Notes under the pieces: model-generated
Told to the model about the DNA's origin: nothing
Database searches by the model: none
The model's input: only the letters and a program-made list of their open reading frames with translations
Part shown: positions 10,175 to 19,521 of the stretch, piece by piece
How the letters are laid out: each line of letters opens with the position of its first letter
Numbering within the stretch: the first letter of the stretch is position 1
Assembly: GCF_029894125.1 (NCBI RefSeq)
Contig: NZ_JARXYZ010000003.1
Coordinates: 372,001 to 436,000, forward strand
Source of the DNA: Kitasatospora sp. MAA19
GTDB lineage: Bacteria; Actinomycetota; Actinomycetes; Streptomycetales; Streptomycetaceae
DNA length: 64,000 nucleotides
Reading direction: 5' to 3'
Made by a program: the position numbers and the translations under genes

Positions 10175-11187
10175 GAGGTCAGAGTCTGCCATCCCGGCAT
10201 GGATTCCAAGCTTTCCGGTACCGGAGTACGGACGGCCTGGACGAGCCAGCCGAAGCCGCCGAGTCCGGCCGGGTCGGTCAGCTCGGCGCCCTCGCCGGCG
10301 CCGCCGAGCGCCCGCAGGTAGCCGGCCGGGTCGGTGGAGGCGAGCGCGAGCGGCGGCCGGGCGCCGCTCACGCCGAGGGCGCGCAGCGCGTCCCGCTGGG
10401 TTGTCCACAGGCTGTGGAGGCCGGACACGGCGGCGGAGTCGAGGGCGACGTGCGCGGTGACGTCGCAGGAGCCGTCCGGCACCGGGGCCACCTCTCGGCC
10501 GTCCCGGAAACCGGCGAGGGTGCCGAACGGCGGGCGCCGGTCGGCGGTGTGCCCGTAGTCGACGGCGACGGCCAGGCCGCGGTCCAGCCCGGCGACGGCC
10601 CGCGCCCAGGCGGCGTCCCGGGGGGCGCCGAACTCGACCAGGTCCCCGGGCTCGCGGGCCGGCCACCAGCGCCCGGCCCAGGCCGCGTCGGCCGCCGAGA
10701 CCGGCTCGCCGAGCCGCTCCTCGCCGGTCGCGGTGTCCACCTCCCGGTAGCGCAGCACCCCCTCCTCGTCCACCTCGCCCGCGTCCAGCGGCACGTTGTC
10801 CAGCCATTCGTTGGCGAACAGCAGCCCGGTGAGGCCCCGCGGCACCTCGTCCGTCCACAGGGCTGTGGACGGCAGGCCCGCTGGGCGGTCGGCGATCTCC
10901 ACGCCGTACGGGCGCAGCCGCGCCAGCACCCCGGCGGGCAGTTCGGCCAGCACCCCGGTGAGCAGCTCCCCGCGCCCGGCCCCGACGTCGACGAAGGCCA
11001 GCTCCTCCGGACGGCCGAGGGCCGCGTCAACCTCCAGCAGCAGTCCGGCCACCGCACGGGCGAACCGTCGCGAGGCGTGCACCGAGGTGCGGAAGTGCCC
11101 GGCGGGGCCCTCCGGCCTGCGGTAGAAGCCGCTGTCCGGGTCGTACAGGGCCTGTGCCATGGCGGGCGCCCACCGCATCCAAGTCAT
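10171..11187 (-). CDS. MidA/NDUFAF7-family SAM-dependent methyltransferase
   Basis: A 338-aa protein of the SAM methyltransferase family once called DUF185. The N-terminal [21 protein letters not shown] matches the family opening. [12 protein letters not shown] is SAM motif I and [11 protein letters not shown] the characteristic second block, followed by VDYGHT. In human mitochondria NDUFAF7 dimethylates an arginine of NDUFS2, the NuoD homologue, during complex I assembly. Here the gene ends in an ATGA overlap with nuoD, so enzyme and presumed substrate are made together. The substrate assignment is inference from family plus context. Confidence 0.85.
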   Translation of the reverse strand: MTWMRWAPAMAQALYDPDSGFYRRPEGPAGHFRTSVHASRRFARAVAGLLLEVDAALGRPEELAFVDVGAGRGELLTGVLAELPAGVLARLRPYGVEIADRPAGLPSTALWTDEVPRGLTGLLFANEWLDNVPLDAGEVDEEGVLRYREVDTATGEERLGEPVSAADAAWAGRWWPAREPGDLVEFGAPRDAAWARAVAGLDRGLAVAVDYGHTADRRPPFGTLAGFRDGREVAPVPDGSCDVTAHVALDSAAVSGLHSLWTTQRDALRALGVSGARPPLALASTDPAGYLRALGGAGEGAELTDPAGLGGFGWLVQAVRTPVPESLESMPGWQTLTS

Positions 11188-11303
11188 AGCGCGCGACGCT
11201 ACCCGGAGCCGGGCGGGCCCTCCCCACCGGTACGGTGCGTCTCCGACCTACGGAGTAGGACGGATCGCCCTACCGGCGGACCTGGGTACACCGCGTGACT
11301 GCC

Positions 11304-11309
11304 TACGCT
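11304..11309 (+). promoter_or_regulatory. -10 element of a leaderless gene (histidine kinase)
   Basis: TACGCT lies 6 nt before the GTG at 11316. Confidence 0.55.
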
Positions 11310-11315
11310 GGAGTT

Positions 11316-12542
11316 GTGCATCGACTCAACGCCTGGCTCCGCCGTCACCCCATGGTGGTCGACGCCGCCTGGGCAGCGATCGTGCTGTTCCTCGGCCTGC
11401 TGCCGAACGACAACTTCCCCGAGGGCTGGCGCTTCGACGCGCAGATCCTGATCGCGGTGCTGCTGCCGGCCCTGATGGTCGTCCGCCGACGCTTCCCCGA
11501 CGTCACCGTGGCCGCCGCCACCGGGGTGGGACTGGGCCAGGTGGCCGCCGACGTCGACCCGGCCGCCTCCTCCCTCGCCTACCTGGTCTTCGCCTACACC
11601 GGCGCCGCCTTCGGCCAGAAGTGGACGTCCCGGCTGGCGCTGGTCGCCGGGCTGGCCGCCGGGCCGCTGGCGTTCTGGCGGATCCACCCGGAGAAGACCG
11701 TCCCCAGCGGCAACGGGGACTTCCACACCCGCCCGTACACCTTCAGCGAGGCGGCGGTCTACGCACTGCTGATGACCACCCCGTTCATCCTGTGCTGGGC
11801 GTGGGGCCGGCTGACCAGGGTGCGCCGCGCCTACCTGACCGAGCTGGAGGACCGCGCCGCCCGGCTGGAGCGCGAGCGGGACGCCCAGGCCAAGGTGGCG
11901 GTCGCCGCCGAGCGCGCCCGGATCGCCCGCGAGCTGCACGACGTCGTCGCGCACAACGTCTCGGTGATGATCGTCCAGGCCGACGGCGCCGCGTACGTGC
12001 TGGACAACTCGCCGCAGCAGGCGAAGGAGGCGCTCAGCACCATCGCGTCCACCGGCCGGCAGGCGCTGGTCGAGATGCGCCGTCTGCTGGGCGTGCTGCG
12101 CACCGCCGACACCGCCGAGGAGTACGTGCCGCAGCCGGGCGTCGAGGAGCTGCCCGAGCTGCTGGAGCAGGTCCGCACGGCCGGGCTGCAGGTGGACTAC
12201 GCGACCTCCGGGCATCCGCGCGAGCTGCCGCGCGGCGTCGAGCTGACGGTCTACCGGATCGTCCAGGAGGCGCTGACCAACGTCCGCAAGCACGGCGGCC
12301 CCGACGTGCACGCCCGGGTCGCGGTCGACTTCGGCGAGCGCGAGCTGGCCGTCCTGGTCGAGGACGACGGCCGCGGCAGCACCGACGAGCAGCTGGCCAC
12401 CGGCGGTGTGGACGGCCTCGGCCACGGCCTGATCGGCATGCGCGAGCGGGTCGGCATGGTCAGCGGCAGCCTCGACGTGGGCCCCCGCCCCGGCGGCGGC
12501 TTCCGGATCCGCGCCGTCCTGCCGCTCAAGGCGGCCCACTAA
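11316..12542 (+). CDS. NarL-type sensor histidine kinase
   Basis: A 408-aa membrane sensor with about five hydrophobic segments in the first 165 residues and little extracellular sequence, so it may sense within the membrane. A HisKA_3 domain follows: the phosphoacceptor is in RIARELHDVVAHN. The HATPase domain has EALTNVRKHG, EDDGRG and GHGLIGMRERV. GTG at 11316 has a -10 six bases upstream; an in-frame GTG at 11295 would add seven residues. The response regulator follows after 39 bp, so they form a two-component pair. The signal is unknown. Confidence 0.9.
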   Translation: MHRLNAWLRRHPMVVDAAWAAIVLFLGLLPNDNFPEGWRFDAQILIAVLLPALMVVRRRFPDVTVAAATGVGLGQVAADVDPAASSLAYLVFAYTGAAFGQKWTSRLALVAGLAAGPLAFWRIHPEKTVPSGNGDFHTRPYTFSEAAVYALLMTTPFILCWAWGRLTRVRRAYLTELEDRAARLERERDAQAKVAVAAERARIARELHDVVAHNVSVMIVQADGAAYVLDNSPQQAKEALSTIASTGRQALVEMRRLLGVLRTADTAEEYVPQPGVEELPELLEQVRTAGLQVDYATSGHPRELPRGVELTVYRIVQEALTNVRKHGGPDVHARVAVDFGERELAVLVEDDGRGSTDEQLATGGVDGLGHGLIGMRERVGMVSGSLDVGPRPGGGFRIRAVLPLKAAH

Positions 12543-12581
12543 CCCCCCTCCGTCGCCCCGACGCCCCCCGAAGGAGCCACC

Positions 12582-13271
12582 TTGACCATCCGCGTGATGC
12601 TCGTCGACGACCAGGAACTGCTGCGCACCGGATTCCGGATGATCCTGCAGTCGCAGGGCGACATCGAGATCGCCGCCGAGGCGGGCGACGGCGCCCAGGC
12701 CCTGGAACGGCTGCGGCACACCCAGGTGGACGTGATCCTGATGGACGTCCGGATGCCGCGCCTGGACGGGGTGCAGGCCACCCGCCGGATCTGCCTGGCC
12801 GAGGACGGCAGCCCGCTGCCCGACGCCCCGCACGTGCTCATCCTGACCACCTTCGACCTGGACGAGTACGCCTTCGCCGCGCTCAAGGCCGGCGCCAGCG
12901 GCTTCCTGCTCAAGGACGTGCCGCCGACCGAGCTGGTGGCCGCGATCCGCGCGGTGCACGGCGGGGACGCCGTGGTCGCGCCGACCACCACCCGCCGCAT
13001 GATCGACCGCTTCGCCGAGGTGCTGCCCACCCCGCAGAACGCGCCCGGCCAGGACGTCCTCGGCCCGCTGACCGAGCGCGAGCGGGAGGTGTTCCTGCTG
13101 GTCGCCCAAGGCCTGTCGAACGGCGAGATCGCGGCCCGGCTGGTGCTCTCCGAGGCCACCGTGAAGACCCACGTCGGCCGGATCCTGGCCAAGCTCGGCC
13201 TGCGCGACCGGGTCCAGGCCGTGGTGCTCGCCTACGAGGCCGGGCTGATCCGGGCCGGGGCGACGGACTGA
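12582..13271 (+). CDS. NarL/FixJ-type response regulator
   Basis: A 229-aa receiver plus LuxR-type DNA-binding protein. The acidic pocket is VDDQ, the phosphoacceptor Asp55 in ILMDVRMP, then TTFD and LLKD with the conserved Lys. The C-terminal LTEREREVFLLVAQGLSNGE opens the helix-turn-helix. The start is TTG at 12582 with GAAGGAG at good distance. It is the partner of the kinase just upstream. Targets are not evident; the neighbouring pan/nad operon has its own promoter. Confidence 0.93.
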   Translation: MTIRVMLVDDQELLRTGFRMILQSQGDIEIAAEAGDGAQALERLRHTQVDVILMDVRMPRLDGVQATRRICLAEDGSPLPDAPHVLILTTFDLDEYAFAALKAGASGFLLKDVPPTELVAAIRAVHGGDAVVAPTTTRRMIDRFAEVLPTPQNAPGQDVLGPLTEREREVFLLVAQGLSNGEIAARLVLSEATVKTHVGRILAKLGLRDRVQAVVLAYEAGLIRAGATD

Positions 13272-13300
13272 GCACCCGTCGAGGACCGGCTGAGCGCCCG

Positions 13301-13306
13301 TAGAAT
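13301..13306 (+). promoter_or_regulatory. -10 element of the pan/nad/coaX operon
   Basis: TAGAAT lies 62 nt before the GTG at 13369, just after the response-regulator gene ends. No convincing -35 is seen at 17-18 nt. Confidence 0.45.
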
Positions 13307-13368
13307 GGCGCGGTACGTCCGGTACCCGAAGAGGACCGGAACGAGGAGTTAAGGACGAGGGCCGGGCC

Positions 13369-14337
13369 GTGAACACGTCCGACAGTGCCGACCGCGCCGC
13401 CTACGGCGACTTCGCCCCGCTCGCCGACGGCTTCGGCGACCCGGGCGACCCCGGCAACCGCCCGGCCCGGCTGGCCGTCGGCGTGGTCGGCACCGGCCGG
13501 GTCGGCCCGGCGCTGGGCGCCGCCCTGCGCCTCGCCGGGCACACCGTGGTCGCCGCCTCCGGGGTGTCCACCACCTCCCGCCGCCGCGCCGAGGCGCTGC
13601 TGCCCGGGGTGCGGATCGTCACCCCGCCGCAGGTGCTGGCCGCCGCCGACCTGGTGCTGCTCACCGTGCCGGACGACGCGCTGGCCGACCTGGTGGCCGG
13701 CCTCGCCGCGACCGGCGCCGTCCGCCCCGGGCAGCTGCTGGTGCACACCTCCGGCGCGCACGGCGTCGGCATCCTTGAGCCCGCCACCCTGGCCGGGGCA
13801 CTGCCGCTGGCGCTGCACCCGGCGATGACCTTCACCGGCACCTCCGTCGACCTGGACCGGCTGGCCGGCTGCCCGTTCGGGGTGACCGCCCCCGAGGAGC
13901 TGCGGCCGGTCGCCGAGGCGCTGGTGGTGGAGATGGGCGGCGAGCCGGAGTGGGTGCCGGAGGACGTCCGCCCGCTCTACCACACGGCCCTCGCGCACGG
14001 CGCGAACCACCTGGTCACCCTGGTCGCGCAGGCGATGGACCTGCTGCGCACCGCCGGCGTCGCCGAGCCCGGCCGGCTGCTCGGCCCGCTGCTCGGCGCC
14101 GCCCTGGACAACAGCCTGCGCTCCGGCGACGCGGCCCTCACCGGACCGGTCGCCCGGGGCGACGCGGGGACCGTACGGCGCCACCTGGCGCAGCTCAGTA
14201 CGGTGTCCCCGGACATCCCGGCGGCCTACCGGGCGATGGCCCGCGCCACCGCCCAGCGGGCGGTGGCGAACGGAACCCTCTCGACCGACTCCGCGGCCGC
14301 CGTGCTGGACGCCCTCGACGAGGAGAAACGCCAGTGA
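13369..14337 (+). CDS. Rossmann-like and DUF2520 domain protein
   Basis: A 322-aa protein with an N-terminal NAD(P)-binding fold (VGVVGTGRVGPALGAALRLAG, residues ~37-57) and a C-terminal helical DUF2520 domain beginning near PLYHTALAHGANHLV. The layout is that of ketopantoate reductase and 6-phosphogluconate-dehydrogenase relatives. Position directly upstream of panC, 145 bp away, suggests a pantothenate-pathway reductase role, perhaps ketopantoate reduction, but this is inference. The start is GTG at 13369. First gene of the cofactor operon. Confidence 0.8.
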   Translation: MNTSDSADRAAYGDFAPLADGFGDPGDPGNRPARLAVGVVGTGRVGPALGAALRLAGHTVVAASGVSTTSRRRAEALLPGVRIVTPPQVLAAADLVLLTVPDDALADLVAGLAATGAVRPGQLLVHTSGAHGVGILEPATLAGALPLALHPAMTFTGTSVDLDRLAGCPFGVTAPEELRPVAEALVVEMGGEPEWVPEDVRPLYHTALAHGANHLVTLVAQAMDLLRTAGVAEPGRLLGPLLGAALDNSLRSGDAALTGPVARGDAGTVRRHLAQLSTVSPDIPAAYRAMARATAQRAVANGTLSTDSAAAVLDALDEEKRQ

Positions 14338-14482
14338 CTCCGCCCCGGCCGAGACCGGGCTTCCCACCCGGCCGCCGGAGCGGCCTCATGACGGACAAGC
14401 CCTGCCCGGTGCGTCACCGCACGGGACGGAGCGCAACAAGGCGGCGGAACCTCGCGCAGCCGATGAGCGAAGGAGTGCAGGA

Positions 14483-15388
14483 ATGGCGGGCAAGGCCCAG
14501 CGAAGCAAGCCCCAGCGGGCGCCGAAGGTCCACCGGGCCGTCGTCACCCACACCGTGGACGACTTCGAGGCCGCGTTCTGGCCGGACGAGCGACCGGTCG
14601 ACAACGCCGTCGTGATGACCATGGGCGCGCTGCACGAGGGCCACGCCGCCCTGATCCGGGCCGCCCGCAAGCAGGTCGGCCAGGACGGCCGGGTGGCGGT
14701 GACGGTCTTCGTCAACCCGCTGCAGTTCGGCCCGGCCGAGGACCTGGAGCGCTACCCGCGCTCCCTGGACGAGGACGTGCGGCTGGCCGAGGAGAACGGC
14801 GCCGACGTGGTGTTCGCGCCCTCCGTCGACGAGGTGTACCCGAACGGCGAGCCGCAGGTGCGCCTGTCGGCCGGCCCGATGGGCGAGCGCTTCGAGGGCG
14901 CCACCCGCCCCGGCCACTTCGACGGCGTGCTGACGGTGGTGGCCAAGCTGCTGCACATCACCGACCCGGACTTCGCCTTCTTCGGCGAGAAGGACGCCCA
15001 GCAGCTGGCGGTCATCCAGCGGATGGTCGCCGACCTGGACTTCGACGTCGAGATCGTCGGGGTGCCGACCGCCCGCGAGGAGGACGGGCTGGCGCGCTCC
15101 TCGCGCAACCGCTACCTCTCCGCCGAGGAGCGCGAGCAGGCCCTCGCCCTCTCCAAGGCCCTGTTCGCCGGCCGGGACGCGGCCGCCCAGGGCCCCAAGG
15201 CCGTCCGCGAGGCCGCCTCGGCGGTCCTGGACGCGGCCGAGAGTGTCACCCTTGACTACCTCGCCCTGATCGACCCGCACGCCTTCACCGAGGCGGCGGA
15301 GGACTTCCAGGGCGAGGCGGTGCTGGCCGTCGCCGCGACGGTGGGCACCACCCGCCTGATCGACAACGTCCGCATCATCGTCCGCTAG
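14483..15388 (+). CDS. panC: Pantothenate synthetase
   Basis: PanC joins pantoate and beta-alanine using ATP, the last step to pantothenate. The 301-aa protein has the HIGH-like TMGALHEGH, the pantoate-binding VFVNPLQFGP, FFGEKDAQQL and the KMSKS-like SSRNRYLS. The ATG at 14483 is preceded by AGGAG seven bases upstream. An 18-residue basic leader precedes the conserved core, a little longer than in E. coli. It is followed by panD, which makes the beta-alanine. Confidence 0.97.
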   Translation: MAGKAQRSKPQRAPKVHRAVVTHTVDDFEAAFWPDERPVDNAVVMTMGALHEGHAALIRAARKQVGQDGRVAVTVFVNPLQFGPAEDLERYPRSLDEDVRLAEENGADVVFAPSVDEVYPNGEPQVRLSAGPMGERFEGATRPGHFDGVLTVVAKLLHITDPDFAFFGEKDAQQLAVIQRMVADLDFDVEIVGVPTAREEDGLARSSRNRYLSAEEREQALALSKALFAGRDAAAQGPKAVREAASAVLDAAESVTLDYLALIDPHAFTEAAEDFQGEAVLAVAATVGTTRLIDNVRIIVR

Positions 15389-15463
15389 TCCGCCGGGACC
15401 CCGTCCCCACCGTCGTCCGGCAGCTCGTTCCCCCAGGCATGCACTCACAGGAGGCGTGACCCC

Positions 15464-15913
15464 ATGCTCCGCACCATGCTCAAGTCCAAGATCCACCGGG
15501 CCACCGTGACCCAGGCCGACCTGCACTACGTCGGCTCGGTCACGGTGGACGAGGACCTGCTCGACGCCGCCGACCTGCTCCCCGGCGAGCTGGTCCACAT
15601 CGTCGACATCAACAACGGCGCCCGGCTGGAGACCTACACCATCGCCGGCCCGCGCGGCTCCGGCGTGATCGGCATCAACGGCGCCGCCGCCCGTCTGGTC
15701 CACCCCGGCGACCTCGTCATACTCATCGCCTACGGGCAGATGGACACGGCCGAGGCCAAGGGCTACGAGCCGCGGATCGTCTTCGTGGACGAGCGGAACC
15801 GGATCACCGGCCTGGGCGGCGACCCGGCCGAGGCCGCGGAGGGCACCGGACTGCTCCGCGGCGACAAGGCGTACGGTGACGGCAACGGCGCGGCCCCGAC
15901 CGCCGCGCGCTGA
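15464..15913 (+). CDS. panD: Aspartate 1-decarboxylase (pyruvoyl enzyme)
   Basis: PanD makes beta-alanine from aspartate. The zymogen self-cleaves between Gly24 and Ser25 (YVGSVT) to create the pyruvoyl cofactor; [18 protein letters not shown] and IVDINNGAR are canonical. At 149 aa it is about 20 residues longer than E. coli PanD, with a Gly/Ala-rich tail. The start follows GGAGG with suitable spacing. nadB begins 17 bp after the stop. Aspartate is thus drawn by both PanD and NadB from one operon. Confidence 0.97.
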   Translation: MLRTMLKSKIHRATVTQADLHYVGSVTVDEDLLDAADLLPGELVHIVDINNGARLETYTIAGPRGSGVIGINGAAARLVHPGDLVILIAYGQMDTAEAKGYEPRIVFVDERNRITGLGGDPAEAAEGTGLLRGDKAYGDGNGAAPTAAR

Positions 15914-15929
15914 AGGAGCCACTGACGTC

Positions 15930-17603
15930 ATGTCCGCCACGCATCGCCTCACCGCCCCCGCCCCCGGCTGGACCGCCACCACCGACGTGGTCGTGGTCGG
16001 CTCCGGGGTGGCCGGTCTCACCGTCGCCCTCAACGTCCGCAAGGCCGGCCTGCGGGCCATGGTGGTCACCAAGGCGATGCTGGACGAGGGCTCGACCCGC
16101 TGGGCCCAGGGCGGCATCGCGGCCGCCCTGGGCGAGGGGGACTCCCCCGAGCAGCACCTGGACGACACCCTGGTGGCCGGCGCCGGGGTCTGTGACGAGG
16201 AGGCCGTCCGCACCCTGGTCACCGAGGGCCCGGACGCCGTCCGCCGGCTGATCGCCACCGGCGCCCTGTTCGACCGGGGCGAGGACGGCGAGATCCTGCT
16301 GACCCGCGAGGGCGGCCACCACCGCCGCCGGATCGTCCACGCGGGCGGGGACGCGACCGGCGCCGAGATATCGCGCGCCCTGGTCTCCGCCGTCCGCACC
16401 GACCCCGACATCGAGCTGATCGAGCACGCGCTCGTCCTCGACCTGCTGACCGACGCCGAGGGCCACGCCGCCGGGCTGACCCTGCACGTGATGGGCGAGG
16501 GCCAGCGCGACGGCGTCGGCGCCGTCCGGGCCCGCGCGGTGGTGCTCGCCACCGGCGGCATGGGCCAGGTCTTCTCCGCCACCACCAACCCGGCGGTCTC
16601 CACCGGCGACGGCGTGGCCCTGGCCCTGCGGGCCGGCGCCGCCGTCACCGACCTGGAGTTCGTCCAGTTCCACCCCACCGTGCTCTGGCTCGGCCCGGAC
16701 GCCGAGGGCCAGCAGCCGCTGGTCTCCGAGGCGGTCCGCGGCGAGGGCGCCCACCTGGTCGACGCGGACGGCGTCCGCTTCATGGTCGGGCAGCACGAGC
16801 TGGCCGAGCTGGCCCCGCGCGACATCGTCGCCAAGGCGATCACCCGGCGCATGCAGGAGCAGGGCGCCGAGCACATGTACCTGGACGGGCGGCACTTCGG
16901 CGCCGAGATGTGGGAGCACCGCTTCCCCACCATCCTCGCCTCCTGCCGCGCGCACGGCATCGACCCGGTCACCGAACCGATCCCGGTCGCCCCGGCCGCC
17001 CACCACGCCTCCGGCGGCATCCGCACCGACCCTCGGGGCCGCACCAGCGTTCCGGGCCTGTACGCCTGCGGCGAGGTCGCCTGCACCGGGGTGCACGGCG
17101 CCAACCGGCTGGCCTCCAACTCGCTGCTGGAGGGCCTGGTCTTCGCCGAGCGGATCGCCGCCGACCTGGCCGGCCGGCACACGGCCGGCGAGCTGCCCGA
17201 GCGCACGGTGGACGTCGCCACGGCGCGGGCCGCGCAGGCGGTGCCGCTGCCGCCGTCCGAGGCCCGGGCCGAGATCCAGCGGCTGATGTCGCGCGGCGCG
17301 GGCGTGGTGCGCTCCGCCGCCTCGATGGCCGACACCGCCGCCGGGCTGGCCATGCTCGCCGAGCAGGCCCACTTCCACGTGGCCGAGGAGAAGCCGGCCG
17401 ACCCGCGGGTGGAGACCTGGGAGGCCGCCAACCTGCTGCTGGTCGCCACCGCGCTGGTCGCGGCCGCCGCGCAGCGCGAGGAGACCCGCGGCTGCCACTG
17501 GCGCGAGGACTTCCCCGAGCGCGACGACGCCCACTGGCGGCGCCACCTGATCACCACCCTCACCGCCTCCGGCGACCCCGTCAGCACCCCTGAGGAGCAG
17601 TAG
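15930..17603 (+). CDS. nadB: L-aspartate oxidase
   Basis: NadB oxidises aspartate to iminoaspartate for quinolinate synthesis in de novo NAD production. The 557-aa flavoprotein opens with the FAD-binding VVVVGSGVAGL. It contains STRWAQGGIAAALG, the active-site region RAVVLATGGMGQVFSATTNP and the late GLYACGEVACTGVHGANRLA. The start is ATG at 15930, twelve bases after GAAGGAG; an earlier in-frame start would overlap panD. nadC follows after 4 bp. The partner NadA is not in the window. Confidence 0.96.
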   Translation: MSATHRLTAPAPGWTATTDVVVVGSGVAGLTVALNVRKAGLRAMVVTKAMLDEGSTRWAQGGIAAALGEGDSPEQHLDDTLVAGAGVCDEEAVRTLVTEGPDAVRRLIATGALFDRGEDGEILLTREGGHHRRRIVHAGGDATGAEISRALVSAVRTDPDIELIEHALVLDLLTDAEGHAAGLTLHVMGEGQRDGVGAVRARAVVLATGGMGQVFSATTNPAVSTGDGVALALRAGAAVTDLEFVQFHPTVLWLGPDAEGQQPLVSEAVRGEGAHLVDADGVRFMVGQHELAELAPRDIVAKAITRRMQEQGAEHMYLDGRHFGAEMWEHRFPTILASCRAHGIDPVTEPIPVAPAAHHASGGIRTDPRGRTSVPGLYACGEVACTGVHGANRLASNSLLEGLVFAERIAADLAGRHTAGELPERTVDVATARAAQAVPLPPSEARAEIQRLMSRGAGVVRSAASMADTAAGLAMLAEQAHFHVAEEKPADPRVETWEAANLLLVATALVAAAAQREETRGCHWREDFPERDDAHWRRHLITTLTASGDPVSTPEEQ

Positions 17604-17607
17604 AACC

Positions 17608-18579
17608 ATGACCCACTCCCACGAGGAACTCCCCCTGGCCGACGACCAGGGCGGCTGCGGCGACGGCTGCGCCTGCGGGGACGGCGAGGGCTACGAGACC
17701 GGCCTGGACCCGCAGCTGGCCGAGCTGCTGGAGCAGGCCGGACTGGACCCGATCGAGGTCGAGGACATCGCCACCCTGGCGCTGGCCGAGGACCTGGCCG
17801 GCGGCGAGGACGTCACCTCGGTGGCCACCGTGCCCGCCGAGGCCGTCGCCACCGCCGACTTCACCGCCCGCCAGGCCGGCGTGGTGGCCGGCCTGCGGGT
17901 CGCCGAGGCGGTCGTCTCGCTGGTCTGCGAGGAGGAGTTCGAGGTCGAGCGGCACGTCCAGGACGGCGACCGGGTCGAGGCCGGCCAGGTGCTGCTCTCG
18001 GTCCGCTCCCGCACCCGCGACCTGCTCACCGCCGAGCGCAGCGCGCTCAACCTGCTCTGCCACCTGTCCGGCATCGCCACCGCGACCCGCGCCTGGGCGG
18101 ACGCCCTGGAGGGCACCGGCGCCGTCGTCCGGGACACCCGCAAGACCACCCCGGGCCTGCGCTCGCTGGAGAAGTTCGCGGTGCGCTGCGGCGGCGGCGC
18201 CAACCACCGGATGGCGCTGTCCGACGCCGCCCTGGTCAAGGACAACCACGTGGTCGCGGCCGGCGGCGTGGCCGAGGCGTTCCGGGCCGTCAAGGCCGCC
18301 TACCCCGACCTGCCGGTCGAGGTCGAGGTCGACACCCTGGAGCAGATCCCGCCGGTGCTGGAGGCCGGCGCCGACCTGATCCTGCTGGACAACTTCCCCG
18401 TCGCGCAGCTCAAGGAGGCCGTCGAGCTGGTGTCCGGGCGGGCGAAGCTGGAGGCCTCCGGCGGTCTGACCCTGGCCACCGCGCGCGAGGTCGCCCAGAC
18501 TGGTGTCGACTACCTGGCCGTGGGCGCGCTCACCCACTCCGCGCCGATCCTGGACATCGGCCTCGACCTGCGCGCCTGA
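17608..18579 (+). CDS. nadC: Nicotinate-nucleotide pyrophosphorylase with Cys-rich N-terminus
   Basis: NadC converts quinolinate and PRPP to nicotinate mononucleotide with loss of CO2. The conserved TRKTTPGLR, FAVRCGGGANHRMALSDA, KDNH and LEASGGL blocks are all present in this 323-aa protein. The usual core starts near residue 40; before it lies an acidic, glycine-rich leader with a CxxxCxC motif (Cys17, 21, 23 in GGCGDGCACG), which is not part of the standard enzyme and could bind a metal. The start is ATG at 17608 after GAGGAG, 4 bp from the nadB stop, so the two are coupled. Confidence 0.96.
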   Translation: MTHSHEELPLADDQGGCGDGCACGDGEGYETGLDPQLAELLEQAGLDPIEVEDIATLALAEDLAGGEDVTSVATVPAEAVATADFTARQAGVVAGLRVAEAVVSLVCEEEFEVERHVQDGDRVEAGQVLLSVRSRTRDLLTAERSALNLLCHLSGIATATRAWADALEGTGAVVRDTRKTTPGLRSLEKFAVRCGGGANHRMALSDAALVKDNHVVAAGGVAEAFRAVKAAYPDLPVEVEVDTLEQIPPVLEAGADLILLDNFPVAQLKEAVELVSGRAKLEASGGLTLATAREVAQTGVDYLAVGALTHSAPILDIGLDLRA

Positions 18580-18608
18580 CCTTCGTCCCGACTCGCAGAA
18601 AGCGCCCC

Positions 18609-19397
18609 ATGCTCCTCACCATCGACGTCGGCAACACCCAGACCACGCTCGGCCTGTTCGACGGCGAGGAAGTGGTCGAACACTGGCGGATCTCCACCGA
18701 CCCGCGCCGCACGGCCGATGAACTGGCGGTGCTGCTGCAGGGGTTGATGGGCAACCACACCGCGGTGCGGGAGGCCTCGGTGGAGGGCCTGGCAATCTGC
18801 TCGTCCGTTCCCGCCGTGCTCCACGAGCTCCGCGAGGTGACCCGCCGCTACTACGGCGACGTCCCCGCGGTGATCGTGGAGCCCGGCGTGAAGACCGGGG
18901 TGCACGTCCTGATGGACAACCCCAAGGAGGTCGGCGCCGACCGGATCGTGAACGCGCTGGCCGCCAACCACCTGTACGGCGGCCCGTGCATCGTGGTCGA
19001 CTTCGGCACCGCCACCACCTTCGACGCCGTCAACGCCCGCGGCGACTACGTGGGCGGCGCGATCGCCCCCGGCATCGAGATCTCGGTGGAGGCGCTCGGC
19101 GTCCGCGGCGCCCAGCTGCGCAAGATCGAGCTGGCCCGGCCGCGCAACGTGATCGGCAAGAACACCGTCGAGGGCATGCAGTCCGGCATCCTGTACGGCT
19201 TCGCGGGCCAGGTCGACGGCCTGGTCGACCGGATGGCCAAGGAACTCGCCAAGGACCCGGACGACGTCCAGGTGATCGCCACCGGCGGCCTGGCCCCGCT
19301 GGTCCTCGGCGAGGCCACCACCATCGACGTCCACGAGCCCTGGCTCACCCTGATCGGCCTGCGCCTGGTCTACGAGCGCAACCGCCCCACCACCTGA
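18609..19397 (+). CDS. coaX: Type III pantothenate kinase
   Basis: CoaX phosphorylates pantothenate, the first committed step of CoA synthesis, using a monovalent cation and insensitive to CoA feedback. The 262-aa ASKHA-fold protein has the N-terminal TIDVGNTQTTLGLF phosphate loop, EVGADRIVNALAA, VVDFGTATTFDAV and the late ATGGLAPL. It is 29 bp downstream of nadC. Placement after panC and panD makes the operon run from precursors to 4-phosphopantothenate. No terminator is obvious in the next 120 bp. Confidence 0.97.
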   Translation: MLLTIDVGNTQTTLGLFDGEEVVEHWRISTDPRRTADELAVLLQGLMGNHTAVREASVEGLAICSSVPAVLHELREVTRRYYGDVPAVIVEPGVKTGVHVLMDNPKEVGADRIVNALAANHLYGGPCIVVDFGTATTFDAVNARGDYVGGAIAPGIEISVEALGVRGAQLRKIELARPRNVIGKNTVEGMQSGILYGFAGQVDGLVDRMAKELAKDPDDVQVIATGGLAPLVLGEATTIDVHEPWLTLIGLRLVYERNRPTT

Positions 19398-19509
19398 GCA
19401 GGCCTCAGGACCCCCGCCCCAGGACGTCCTCCCACTCCGGCGGCCGATTCCACCGGGCCGAACGCGGGGCGTCGGCGTGACGTTACCGACAAATCGGATA
19501 TTCCTCACG

Positions 19510-19515
19510 TAGTGT
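19510..19515 (+). promoter_or_regulatory. -10 element of a leaderless gene (19.5-kb gene)
   Basis: TAGTGT lies 6 nt before the ATG at 19522; a weak -35 (CCGACA) sits 18 nt upstream at 19486-19491. Confidence 0.6.
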
Positions 19516-19521
19516 CAGCCC

